The position numbers and the translations under genes are program-made. Shown piece after piece: positions 46,888-55,293 of a stretch of DNA of 64,000 nucleotides. Source of the stretch: Chlamydiota bacterium (GTDB taxonomy: Bacteria > Chlamydiota > Chlamydiia > Chlamydiales > RGXB01); assembly GCA_016866475.1 (NCBI GenBank), contig VGMF01000001.1, positions 186,001 to 250,000 of the forward strand. Direction: 5' to 3'. Under the pieces are notes generated by a model, which ran no database searches, was not told where the DNA came from, and was given only the letters and a program-made list of their open reading frames with translations. The first letter of the stretch is position 1, and the number at the start of each line of letters is the position of its first letter.

Positions 46888-48701
46888 TCCGCTATCGTTG
46901 CAACCCCCCTTTTGAGGGGGAAAAGAGTTTGATTCGGTTGTTTGTCGATGGGCAGTACGTAGAACTCCCCTACACTCCGGGGGTTCTATTTCCCTTAGAA
47001 ATGGCCTCACTAAAAGAATGTCGATCGATACCGCTCGCTTTTTTCATAGCAGACAGCAAGGATATAGAAAGGGCAAAATCTGCGACTACGGTCAAGATAA
47101 AAATCACTCATCTGGATTTTGAGCAGGGGATAGACCTCGTTGCCCAAACCGTTCGCTCTCTCAAATCTAAAATCCGAATTGATGCCAATAGAACATTGTC
47201 GGTAGAACAGGTAGAAATTCTTAAGGCGCTTATTCCGGTTGAAAGACTCGATTATTTTGAAGAGCCTACACAAAAAATTGAGGATATTCTCCATCTGGAT
47301 ATTCCTTTGGCTTTGGATGAGAGTTTTCTTGAAGAGGGATGGGAAAAAAAACTCGGATACAGTCAGGTAGTCGCAGCAGTCGTAAAGCCTTACAGAGTAT
47401 TTTACAAGCCGATTGTACAGCAGGCTTTTTTGAGTGGCAAAAGGGTCGTATTAAGCGCGACACTTGAAGATTCTCTCCCGATTTTAAAGTTGGCCACCCA
47501 TCTAGGACTTTTGGATGAACCAATTGGTATTGACATCGATCGCTTTAAAACTCCGTTGCTCGCCTGTCCCATAGCAGCAGCCGATCCCGATAAAATCGCT
47601 TTGATCGCAGATGGAAAAGAGATCTCTTATGGATTGCTAAATTCATGGATTCTTCAATGTAATTTTGAACAAATAAAATCCTTTAAAGCTGAAAGTATCC
47701 AGAGCAGTATCATCCTCTTTTTTGCCCTTTTGAGAAACGGACAGGACGTAGATTTTGAAACGATACCTTGCTTCAAAAGGGAACAATCCACCTCTATCCC
47801 TAAATATGCGAAAATATTTATTAAAACATCCGGAACCACAGGGCTGCCGAAAAAAATCTGTTGGTACTGGGGAAGTTTATTAGAGAACATAAAAGAGCAA
47901 CTGGAATCCTACCCCGATTTTAAAGGTGCCTCGTTTCGTACCTCACTAGACCTTTCCCGCATGGGCGGGCTAATGTCTATTTTACGGCCCCTTTTATCAG
48001 AGGGAACCCTAATATTGGATGGAACAACTATAGCCTGTTTTGAGAGCGCTGTCCCTACGCAGATATTTAAAAAATTGCATTCAAATACCCCCTATTTAGC
48101 AAAAAAACTACTTATCGGGGGTGCTAAATGCCCCCAAAAAACACTAAAACTTATAAAAGATTGGGGTCTAACCCCTATTATCATTTATTCCTCTTCTGAG
48201 TTGGGTGCCTGTTTGATTGATCATAAACCCCTAAAAAATACCAGGGTGCTTATGGACGATAGGGGGTGCTTGAGAATAAAAAAGGGCGGGGTTTCTGCTG
48301 CTGCTTTTCAAGATAGCGAAGGGTACTATACAACCTCAGATCTGGCCTCCTATTTTGAGGGGGGGATAGAGATTTTAGGCAGAGCGGACCGGGTAGTCAA
48401 CACAGGGGGAGAAAAGGTGCTCTTGGATTATATAGAGGCTAAGGCAGAGGAGCTATTTTCCGATTTTCTTTTTTTTGCGTTCGGGAATGAAGATTTATGC
48501 TGGGGGGAAGCCCTATGTGTAGCATACGATGGACCGGATGTGCCTATTGAAGAACCGTTTTTCGATGCATTTAAAAAATTGCTGCCCCCTTATATGGTTC
48601 CAAAAAGGCTCATAAGATTACCCACGGGTTATCCTCCAAAACCATCAAGAGATTTTCTAAGATCTCTTATAAATTCAAACCTCTCCCCAAGCCATTTTTA
48701 G
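46878..48701 (+). CDS. menCE: Fused o-succinylbenzoate synthase and o-succinylbenzoate-CoA ligase
   Basis: Residues 1-225 are MenC: an enolase-superfamily barrel with catalytic lysines in VKIKITH (K73/K75), metal ligands D102 (IDANR), E128 or E129 (YFEEPT) and D147 (ALDES), and K170 (VVKPYR). Residues 225-607 are MenE, an acyl-AMP-forming ligase with TSGTTGLPKK (317-326), YTTSDLASYF, GRADRVVNTGGEKV and a C-terminal Lys in GYPPKPSRDFL. Each half is shorter than the free-standing enzyme (about 320 and 450 residues); the MenC N-terminal cap is reduced. The frame is continuous, so this is a true bifunctional protein. It overlaps menA by 10 bp and faces the thioesterase gene. Confidence 0.92.
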   Translation: MEIIRYRCNPPFEGEKSLIRLFVDGQYVELPYTPGVLFPLEMASLKECRSIPLAFFIADSKDIERAKSATTVKIKITHLDFEQGIDLVAQTVRSLKSKIRIDANRTLSVEQVEILKALIPVERLDYFEEPTQKIEDILHLDIPLALDESFLEEGWEKKLGYSQVVAAVVKPYRVFYKPIVQQAFLSGKRVVLSATLEDSLPILKLATHLGLLDEPIGIDIDRFKTPLLACPIAAADPDKIALIADGKEISYGLLNSWILQCNFEQIKSFKAESIQSSIILFFALLRNGQDVDFETIPCFKREQSTSIPKYAKIFIKTSGTTGLPKKICWYWGSLLENIKEQLESYPDFKGASFRTSLDLSRMGGLMSILRPLLSEGTLILDGTTIACFESAVPTQIFKKLHSNTPYLAKKLLIGGAKCPQKTLKLIKDWGLTPIIIYSSSELGACLIDHKPLKNTRVLMDDRGCLRIKKGGVSAAAFQDSEGYYTTSDLASYFEGGIEILGRADRVVNTGGEKVLLDYIEAKAEELFSDFLFFAFGNEDLCWGEALCVAYDGPDVPIEEPFFDAFKKLLPPYMVPKRLIRLPTGYPPKPSRDFLRSLINSNLSPSHF

Positions 48702-49034
48702 AAATTCTTCGCTACTATTTGGAACTACAAACGTAAGAAGCACCTCTACAGTTTTCTTCTCCCCTTTGAAGATACTCCCCATCAAATCGAACGAGCGATT
48801 CCCGACCCTTTCTATAGATAAATAGAGATCATAAGGATCCATCCAGGAATTTGGCTCAAAAAATTCGACCTTGGCACGAACGATAGCTAAGTCTTGTTGT
48901 ATTTGGAGATTCTTAAAACAACTCTCTTCGAAAGCCTGGATTACCCACTCCACAGGCCGGGGGCAAAAAACCCGTCCGGTTGCATCGGTATCACGAATAG
49001 ATACCATCCCTTTTTTTTGTTTGATTACCCACAT
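48675..49034 (-). CDS. menI: Hotdog-fold thioesterase, candidate DHNA-CoA thioesterase
   Basis: The 119-residue protein has the 4-hydroxybenzoyl-CoA thioesterase-type start VSIRDTDATGRVFCPRPVEWVIQAFEE, with an acidic D-T-D-A-T-G stretch where the catalytic residue lies. It is convergent with the men operon (27-bp 3' overlap). The pathway otherwise lacks the step that hydrolyses DHNA-CoA to DHNA, so this is the obvious candidate; the substrate is inferred from context. An alternative is another acyl-CoA thioesterase. Confidence 0.7.
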   Translation of the reverse strand: MWVIKQKKGMVSIRDTDATGRVFCPRPVEWVIQAFEESCFKNLQIQQDLAIVRAKVEFFEPNSWMDPYDLYLSIERVGNRSFDLMGSIFKGEKKTVEVLLTFVVPNSSEEFLKMAWGEV

Positions 49035-49240
49035 ACTTAAACCTAAAAATGAACCAGACCAGCCCCAAAAACCAACAAAAATTGGTAAAAATTACGATTT
49101 TTGTTAATAATATTTTAGACTGTAAATTTGTTTACTTTTTTTCATACCCCTCTCAGGATGGGTCTGGAGTAGTAAATTGTAGAAATATCCCCCATTTTTT
49201 TTGAACAAAAAAACGACCAAAAAAAAACAAATAAACAAAA

Positions 49241-49269
49241 TTGACAAGACCCCACCTCATCCCTATACT
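49241..49269 (+). promoter_or_regulatory. Near-consensus sigma70-type promoter for the TPR gene
   Basis: TTGACA (49241-49246) and TATACT (49264-49269) are separated by exactly 17 bp, followed by a ~25-nt leader with a CGGAGG ribosome-binding site (49284-49289) six bases from the ATG at 49296. This is the best-matching promoter seen in the window. Confidence 0.85.
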
Positions 49270-49295
49270 GAGCTCATAAGCCCCGGAGGTAAACT

Positions 49296-50960
49296 ATGGT
49301 TCCGTTTAGGAAAACCGGTCAACTTTTTCAAGCTATATCCAGAGGGAAACCCGGAAAATTAGTGGAAAAAGCCCTCACGGTCCTCAAAAACTACCAACCG
49401 AACCCTGAGGAAGAGCTCGCCCACACCTCTCTTCTTGCTGCGGCTTACGCTTTGACTTCGATGTACTCCTCAGAGCTTTCAGATGCCCTTACCTGCGTAC
49501 GGTTTTACGATAAGCTAATGGCGGAAAAATACCCCCTCAAAAAGGAGGACTGGTTAAAACTTGCCGGAGTTTATCGTCTTATCTATGAAAAGACCCGTTG
49601 TATGGAAAGTCTTGAAAAGGCGGTTCATGCGGGCAATCTAAGCGGTGATCCCCTAATAATTTCTGAAACCCTCATAGAGCTTTATATGCGTGTACGCGAT
49701 GACGACACGTTCCAACTATGTCTTGAGAAAATGAGCCGTTTTCTACAGTTGAACCCACAAGACACCGATCTTCTCCTCCTAAGAGCAAATCTCTACGAGG
49801 AATATGGTAAACGAAGCAAGCAGCCGAAATTTTTACAACTTGCTTTTGAAGAATATGAAAAGATTGTTTGTATTGATCCAAAAAATCAAAAGGCCAAAGC
49901 GCAAAGTATTGTAGCACTTGCTTTTCACGCCCTTTACACTGAAAATGCCGATCGCATTTCTGAAGCTGTCTACAAGGGGCAACTTCTATCAGAACATCTC
50001 CCGATCGAACTCTATGCCAAGGGAATCACTCTTTTGACTTATGCTATCTACTCCTCAGATTTAGATGAGATCCAAAATGCTATTTATTACTTTCAGCGCG
50101 CAACATCTTTGGACAGGACCTTTGCCCTTGGTTGGCACTACCTGGGCCTCTCCTTCTTTTTGATGTATGAGGCTCTCGAGCTCGACCGTTACCTTCTATT
50201 GTCGGTGAAATTTTTCCAGAAATCCGTAGCGCACAATCCAAATGCCGATACATTTATACAACTTGCGATCGCAACCTCAAGACAATTTGAAGAGGATGAG
50301 GCAATAGAGCACCTGGAGCATGCAAAAGTTCTATTTGAAACAGCTTTTTCTTTAGAAAAAAGTGCCCCCTTCCCTCCTGCCGAATGGATTTTTGAGTATG
50401 CAATTCTTCTCGATACGCTCGCAGAGGCGAAAGAGGACGAGACAATTTTTGTCCAAGCGCTCGACCAATTCAACCGTGTGCTTATTTTAGATCCCTCCAT
50501 TCCAGATATTCATCACAGAATAGGCCTTACAATTGCCCATCTTGCAGTGATTACAAACGATGCCAACCACTTCATGCGTGCCTTCTGCCATTTTAGGCTA
50601 GCCCACAGAAGCAACCCCGATCATGATTTTATTCTTCTAGACTGGGCCCTTACTTTGATCCACTACGGAGATAGCCTGGAAGATGATAGTCGGGTAGAGG
50701 GTATTATGCAAGAGGCCGAGGAAAAATTGCTACGCAGTGCCAGACAAGGCAACAACCAAGCCTATTATCAAATAGCCTGTTTCTATTCACTTAAGAATCA
50801 AAAAACTCTTGCCCTTGAGTGGATGAAAAAGGCGAAAACGATAGGAGCTTTGCCCCCAGTGAAAGAGCTTCTTGAAGATACCTGGCTTGAAAACTTGAGA
50901 GAAACGGTTGAATTCCATCAGTTCATGACTTTATGGAATGAGCACGGTTTTGAATCCTAA
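49296..50960 (+). CDS. TPR-repeat protein
   Basis: The 554-residue soluble protein consists of helical TPR-like repeats; e.g. LGWHYLGLSFFLMYEALELDRYLLLSVKFFQKSVAHNPNA and YYQIACFYSLKNQKTLALEWMKKA show TPR positions. It lacks a signal peptide and any enzymatic motif. TPR proteins act as adaptor or chaperone scaffolds. It is monocistronic with a strong promoter and a hairpin terminator, so expression is probably high and independent of yidC downstream. Partner unknown. Confidence 0.88.
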   Translation: MVPFRKTGQLFQAISRGKPGKLVEKALTVLKNYQPNPEEELAHTSLLAAAYALTSMYSSELSDALTCVRFYDKLMAEKYPLKKEDWLKLAGVYRLIYEKTRCMESLEKAVHAGNLSGDPLIISETLIELYMRVRDDDTFQLCLEKMSRFLQLNPQDTDLLLLRANLYEEYGKRSKQPKFLQLAFEEYEKIVCIDPKNQKAKAQSIVALAFHALYTENADRISEAVYKGQLLSEHLPIELYAKGITLLTYAIYSSDLDEIQNAIYYFQRATSLDRTFALGWHYLGLSFFLMYEALELDRYLLLSVKFFQKSVAHNPNADTFIQLAIATSRQFEEDEAIEHLEHAKVLFETAFSLEKSAPFPPAEWIFEYAILLDTLAEAKEDETIFVQALDQFNRVLILDPSIPDIHHRIGLTIAHLAVITNDANHFMRAFCHFRLAHRSNPDHDFILLDWALTLIHYGDSLEDDSRVEGIMQEAEEKLLRSARQGNNQAYYQIACFYSLKNQKTLALEWMKKAKTIGALPPVKELLEDTWLENLRETVEFHQFMTLWNEHGFES

Positions 50961-50963
50961 GCT

Positions 50964-51021
50964 AAAATGGCAGGCTATATTTTAAAAGCTTAACTTTTTA
51001 AGTTTTTCTAGCCTGTCTTTT
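50964..51021 (+). terminator. Intrinsic terminator after the TPR gene
   Basis: A nine-bp stem (GGCAGGCTA / TAGCCTGTC, one G-U) extended by AAAA/TTTT flanks encloses an AT-rich loop and starts 4 bp after the stop codon. Confidence 0.7.
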
Positions 51022-51229
51022 ATGTTCTATTTACCCACGGTTTATTTAATAAAAAAAATCGGACTGTATCCACTTTATCTTTTAGAGAACATCTCATTTT
51101 TTTTTGATGTACTCACAATCAATTTTAAAATTTCTTTAAACACTCTCTGATTTTTTTTAACCCCTTTTGTATCCCTATACATCTTAATCGATACTTGCTA
51201 TATTTTTTCCAAAAAAAGGTTCAAGGTCT

Positions 51230-53059
51230 ATGGATAAACGGTCATTTGTTTTTGTATTGATTCTCTCGATCTCCCTCTTTCTGTTCAATATGTGGATCGC
51301 ACCCCCTTTAGGTGCACCACCTGTAGTTCAGGTGCAAGAACTTGAACAAAATCCACAAGAGAGGCTTTACGTTTTAGAAAACGAGACCCAGCAAATCGTT
51401 TTTTCGAATATAGGTGGAGCGATCAAGGAGATCAATCTCCCGTTTCAATCGACAACAGCAACTCAAAGCATAGTCAGACCCATCGAATTTGACCGCCAAA
51501 TTGAGAAAGAATCTCCTCAAAACTTCGTTTTTCCGCTAAGCACCGCCACCTATTTTGATTCAAGTTCCGATACGATTGAGCCCTATAAATCCAAAAACGG
51601 CGGCTACACCCCCCTTTTGAGAAGATCGGTCAAGGGAAATAACGGGAACTTTACTTTCCTTATCCAGCCTAAATTTTATATGGCGCAGCTCCTCAATGAC
51701 GAGGGGGAATACGAGGGGGGCACCTTCCAGATGACAAAACTAACCAAGGACTCGATCCAATTCAGCGGAAGCCTTTACGGACAAAAGATCACCAAGACCT
51801 ACGAACTCGTGGCCCCCTACGGATACAAACTTACAATCAATTTTGGGAACGCGCAAAATAGGACCCTCTTTCTTACAAACGGTGTTTCAGAAGTTGAGCT
51901 CATTTCAGGCGCCTATGAACCGAACATACAAACACTCCAGATCAAAGGGGATAAACTTCTTACAGAGAAAGTCGATCTCCCCAAAAAGGAGCTGGGAATG
52001 TACAATTCGATCAATCCAATGTGGATCTCTAGTTCAAATGGGTTTTTCGGAACCATTTTGAGTCCTGAAATGAATACCGCTCAAGCCGGATTCAACGTGC
52101 GCAAAATCGAGGGAGAGAATTGCCCCACCCGCCTCCACCTAATCGATCAAAAATATGATCTATATCCGGTGAGATCTTACCCGGCATACCAAGTTTCAAA
52201 ACAATTAGTACCCCAAAACGGGGCCTACTCTTTCCGTTTCTATGCGGGGCCCTTCGTGGAAAAAACGCTGATTGAAGCCTCTAATGTATATGCACAGAAT
52301 CCCGAGTTTGGGCTGGCTCAAACCGTTCAAGGCTGGTTTAGCTTCATCTCGGAGCCTATTGCTCGCCTGATGTTTTTTGTAATGAAAATTTGTTATAAAT
52401 TTACCAATTCCTGGGGCGTTTCTATCCTGGCTGTTACAATAGCCCTTCGACTACTGACGTTCCCTTTAAACCAATGGTCTACCAAATCGATGCTTGCCCA
52501 AGCTCAATTAAAACCCGAAATCGACGCAATTCAGGCACGCCATAAAAAAGATCCTAAAAAAATGCAGATGGAGACATGGAAGCTGTATCAAGAGCGTAAA
52601 ATCAATCCATTTTCAGGATGCGTTGTTCCGTTCTTGATCCAGATCCCTATTTTGATCGGAGTGATGGATCTATTTAGGGCAAACTTTGATTTAAGAGGTG
52701 TTCCTTTCCTTTTCCCCTCCTGGATCCCGAATCTAGCCGCCCCCGATATCTTATTTAGCTGGGGATATCCTCTGCCTTACATCGGGAACGAATTTCATAT
52801 ACTTCCGCTGATTGCCGGATTGATCACGTTTTTACATTTAAAACTTACAACTACACAGCCAAAGCAAGAAATGAATGAAAAGCAACCCCAGATGGCCTCC
52901 CCACCCCTCTTTATGGCAATATTGACCTCGGTTTTGTTCTATAGGTATGCCGCCGGGGTGAGTATCTATTTTGCATTTTCCTCGTTCCTGGGTGTTTTAC
53001 AACATTTTTTGATGATGAAAAAGACACAAAAATCTAACATACAAATCCTAAAGAAATGA
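51230..53059 (+). CDS. yidC: Membrane protein insertase YidC
   Basis: YidC inserts inner-membrane proteins with or without SecYEG. The 609-residue protein has an N-terminal transmembrane helix (residues 4-22), a periplasmic beta-rich domain and the conserved C-terminal five-helix core beginning WGVSILAVTIALRLLTFPLNQWSTKSM (with its groove Arg) and NPFSGCVVPFLIQIPILIGVMDL. It is upstream of dnaA with an ATGA overlap, a pairing seen in chlamydial genomes. The 269-bp gap before it has an AT-rich segment ending TGCTATATT that may hold a promoter. Confidence 0.95.
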   Translation: MDKRSFVFVLILSISLFLFNMWIAPPLGAPPVVQVQELEQNPQERLYVLENETQQIVFSNIGGAIKEINLPFQSTTATQSIVRPIEFDRQIEKESPQNFVFPLSTATYFDSSSDTIEPYKSKNGGYTPLLRRSVKGNNGNFTFLIQPKFYMAQLLNDEGEYEGGTFQMTKLTKDSIQFSGSLYGQKITKTYELVAPYGYKLTINFGNAQNRTLFLTNGVSEVELISGAYEPNIQTLQIKGDKLLTEKVDLPKKELGMYNSINPMWISSSNGFFGTILSPEMNTAQAGFNVRKIEGENCPTRLHLIDQKYDLYPVRSYPAYQVSKQLVPQNGAYSFRFYAGPFVEKTLIEASNVYAQNPEFGLAQTVQGWFSFISEPIARLMFFVMKICYKFTNSWGVSILAVTIALRLLTFPLNQWSTKSMLAQAQLKPEIDAIQARHKKDPKKMQMETWKLYQERKINPFSGCVVPFLIQIPILIGVMDLFRANFDLRGVPFLFPSWIPNLAAPDILFSWGYPLPYIGNEFHILPLIAGLITFLHLKLTTTQPKQEMNEKQPQMASPPLFMAILTSVLFYRYAAGVSIYFAFSSFLGVLQHFLMMKKTQKSNIQILKK

Positions 53060-54384
53060 TACCGAGAATTTGGGAAGAATTCCTTTTGGAGCAAGAAGAC
53101 CACCTTTCCAAAGAGGTGGTCGATAGATGGTTGCGTCCCCTTAAAATCTCCAATTTTAACGCATGCAACCTCTATCTAGAGGCTAATGACGCTTTGCAGA
53201 TCAACTGGTTCAAAGAGCACATTGAATCCAAAATAGAAAAAAATCTCCTGAATAACAATGGCCGTAAAATTCAGGTACACATCAAGATCGGGCTAAGCGG
53301 CCTATCAAAAACCAAAAATGATTCCTCCCCACAAATCCATGATGGCGCACAAAAAGCGGTCAGTTTTGTATCGGATCCTGTCGATCCCGACCATACTTTC
53401 GAAACCTTTGCCACCAATGCGTCTTCTGAGATGACGGTCAAGCTTTTCAAAAACGCATTGTTACAAACTTTTGAATTCCTTAACCCTATCTACCTTTATG
53501 GTCCTAGTGGCTCGGGTAAAACGCACCTGTTACAAAGTGCAAAAAAACTTCTTGAGGGATTAGGTAGAAACGTTCTCTATATCTCAGCGGAAACATTTAC
53601 CCAACACGTTGTAGGAGCGATACGTTCCTCCCGGATGGAGGACTTTCGTAATTGCTATAGGAAAATTGACACTCTCATCATCGACGACGTCCATCTTTTC
53701 TCTAAAAGATTCGCTACTCAAGAAGAGCTTTTTCATACATTCAACCACTTACATATCAATGAAAAGCAAATTATCCTTGCTTCAAGCACTCCTCCTGCCC
53801 TTCTTGACGAGATTGAAGAGCGGCTGATTAGTAGATTTGAGTGGGGTATTGTCCTCTCGGTAGAACGACTGCAATCGCAAGAAGAGCTGCTTCAGGTTCT
53901 AAAACTTAAAATGCACCGATTCAAACTACAGCTAGAACAAGAGCTGATCGATAAAGTCATTCACGAGATGAAAACGCCTAAATCTATTGAAAAGGTTGTC
54001 CAGTCACTGACTTTTGCTCACAATCAGATGAAAACGAAATCTGAAATAAAAAAAATAGTCGATCAACTCATACAGCAAGAAACAAAAGAGATCTTGAATG
54101 CTGAGAAAATCCTTCATATTGTCTCGCAATCATTCGGGATTCACCCAGATGATTTACTAAATAAATCCCAAGCGAGAGAATCGGTCCTCCCTAGACAGAT
54201 TTCGATGTATCTTTTGAGATCTTTATTGAAAATGCCCTATCTAAAAATTGGAAAATATTTTGATAAGGATCACTCAACAGTGATGTCCAGTATTCGACAG
54301 ATCACAAAAGGGCTCGAAAAACAGAGTCAGGATCTTATGTTTCATATGGGTCAAATTCAAAGAAAGATCGTCTCTTTAGGCTAA
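53056..54384 (+). CDS. dnaA: Chromosomal replication initiator DnaA
   Basis: The 442-residue DnaA has domain I (about 1-80), a short linker, an AAA+ domain with Walker A YGPSGSGKTHLL (148-159) and Walker B TLIIDDVHLF, and a DNA-binding domain IV whose signature DHSTVMSSIRQI is near the C-terminus. Chlamydiae usually carry two dnaA genes; this one is joined to yidC (4-bp overlap), so it is cotranslated with the insertase. No cluster of DnaA boxes was seen beside it. A second paralog would lie outside the window. Confidence 0.95.
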   Translation: MIPRIWEEFLLEQEDHLSKEVVDRWLRPLKISNFNACNLYLEANDALQINWFKEHIESKIEKNLLNNNGRKIQVHIKIGLSGLSKTKNDSSPQIHDGAQKAVSFVSDPVDPDHTFETFATNASSEMTVKLFKNALLQTFEFLNPIYLYGPSGSGKTHLLQSAKKLLEGLGRNVLYISAETFTQHVVGAIRSSRMEDFRNCYRKIDTLIIDDVHLFSKRFATQEELFHTFNHLHINEKQIILASSTPPALLDEIEERLISRFEWGIVLSVERLQSQEELLQVLKLKMHRFKLQLEQELIDKVIHEMKTPKSIEKVVQSLTFAHNQMKTKSEIKKIVDQLIQQETKEILNAEKILHIVSQSFGIHPDDLLNKSQARESVLPRQISMYLLRSLLKMPYLKIGKYFDKDHSTVMSSIRQITKGLEKQSQDLMFHMGQIQRKIVSLG

Positions 54385-54408
54385 AGAAAATAAATTATTC
54401 CTACAAAT

Positions 54409-54460
54409 AAAAATAGTTCATTAATTAATACTTATTAAGTAATGAACCATTTTTATTTTT
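54409..54460. terminator. Intrinsic terminator between dnaA and the chaperone gene
   Basis: A 14-bp stem (AAAAAT-GTTCATTA / TAATGAAC-ATTTTT with one mismatch) is followed on the plus strand by TTTTTATTTTT. It lies between two convergent genes and may work both ways. Confidence 0.7.
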
Positions 54461-54477
54461 AACAAAACTTAGATAAA

Positions 54478-55020
54478 TTAGACTCTTTTGAAGACGTCCC
54501 CAGGTTTTCCATGGTTGCCTTGTCCCTGTCCTGGTGTGGGTTGTGAGCCGCCTGGTCCTTGATGGTAAGGTCTTAAAGATTCACGCTCTTTTTCGTCGTA
54601 ACGTCCTTCACAGATCCTCTTTGCGATATCTCGCCATTTTTCAACGGCTTCAACGAAAACAGGAGCAAAACGTCTAAGTGATGATGTGTCCGCAGCAACC
54701 ATCTCTATAACAGCATGCATTAAAATGAGTTCTTCCTTTACCGCAACTCCTACTCCCCCACCGGCCATTTGACCACCGAGCATCGAACCCTCTAAGAGAG
54801 TCTCGTAAAGACGACATAAAGTCTCTTTGTCTTTAGGCAGTCCATCGATGATAGGCGCATAAAGATATAGTCGTTGGGAATTGGGTTCATATGTCAAGTG
54901 CAGTGAAAAAACATTGTCTATACCAAGAATGCAAGTATGGTTTTCATCGAATGCAAGCCCCTCAAGATTAAGTTCTTTTCCGAACTCCTTAAGATTTGCA
55001 GTTGCGTTTTCCAAAGACAT
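54478..55020 (-). CDS. slc1: Type III secretion chaperone, Slc1/SycE (CesT) family
   Basis: The 180-residue protein matches chlamydial Slc1 well: AFDENHTCILGIDNVFSLHLTYEPNSQRLYLYAPIIDGLP, LLEGSMLGGQMAGGGVGVAVKEELILMHAVI, and a FVEAVEKWRDIAKRICEGR segment. Slc1 is the class IA chaperone that binds early effectors such as Tarp. The C-terminal ~35 residues are Gly/Pro/Gln-rich (GGSQPTPGQGQGN), as in Slc1. A Shine-Dalgarno AAGGAGGA lies 8 bp upstream of the ATG and a promoter is visible. The divergent neighbour is glgX, as in Chlamydia trachomatis (CT042/CT043). Confidence 0.93.
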   Translation of the reverse strand: MSLENATANLKEFGKELNLEGLAFDENHTCILGIDNVFSLHLTYEPNSQRLYLYAPIIDGLPKDKETLCRLYETLLEGSMLGGQMAGGGVGVAVKEELILMHAVIEMVAADTSSLRRFAPVFVEAVEKWRDIAKRICEGRYDEKERESLRPYHQGPGGSQPTPGQGQGNHGKPGDVFKRV

Positions 55021-55055
55021 GTCTGTCGTCCTCCTTAAGAGATTGGGATACAGAG

Positions 55056-55085
55056 ACTATAGCTCAAACCATTTATGAAAATCAA
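55056..55085 (-). promoter_or_regulatory. Promoter of the Slc1-like chaperone gene
   Basis: On the minus strand TTGATT (55085-55080) and TATAGT (55061-55056) are separated by 18 bp, followed by an AAGGAGGA ribosome-binding site (55036-55029). Confidence 0.6.
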
Positions 55086-55293
55086 ACAATTGTTGTTTAT
55101 ATAAACAGATTCTTGATTTACAAATAAATTGCTTACCTTACAGCGCCCGGTTTTACTTCTTGCTTTTATCGGGGTTCTTTTAAAAAAAGAGCCTATTGAC
55201 TCCGCTCTATCTAAGAAATACAACTTAGATAGAGGCTTCCCCCTATATCCCTTGAATAACATATAAATTGTATTTTTTTCTAGAAAAAATGTG

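Noticed and set aside
50961-54480. Replication origin near dnaA
   Set aside because: Only isolated near-matches to the DnaA box (for example TGTATCCAC near 51065) were seen, with no cluster and no AT-rich unwinding repeat. In chlamydiae dnaA is not necessarily beside the origin.
55035-55262. 75-codon open frame upstream of the Slc1-like gene
   Set aside because: It overlaps the promoter and 5' region of the chaperone gene, has no ribosome-binding site and no recognisable protein features.
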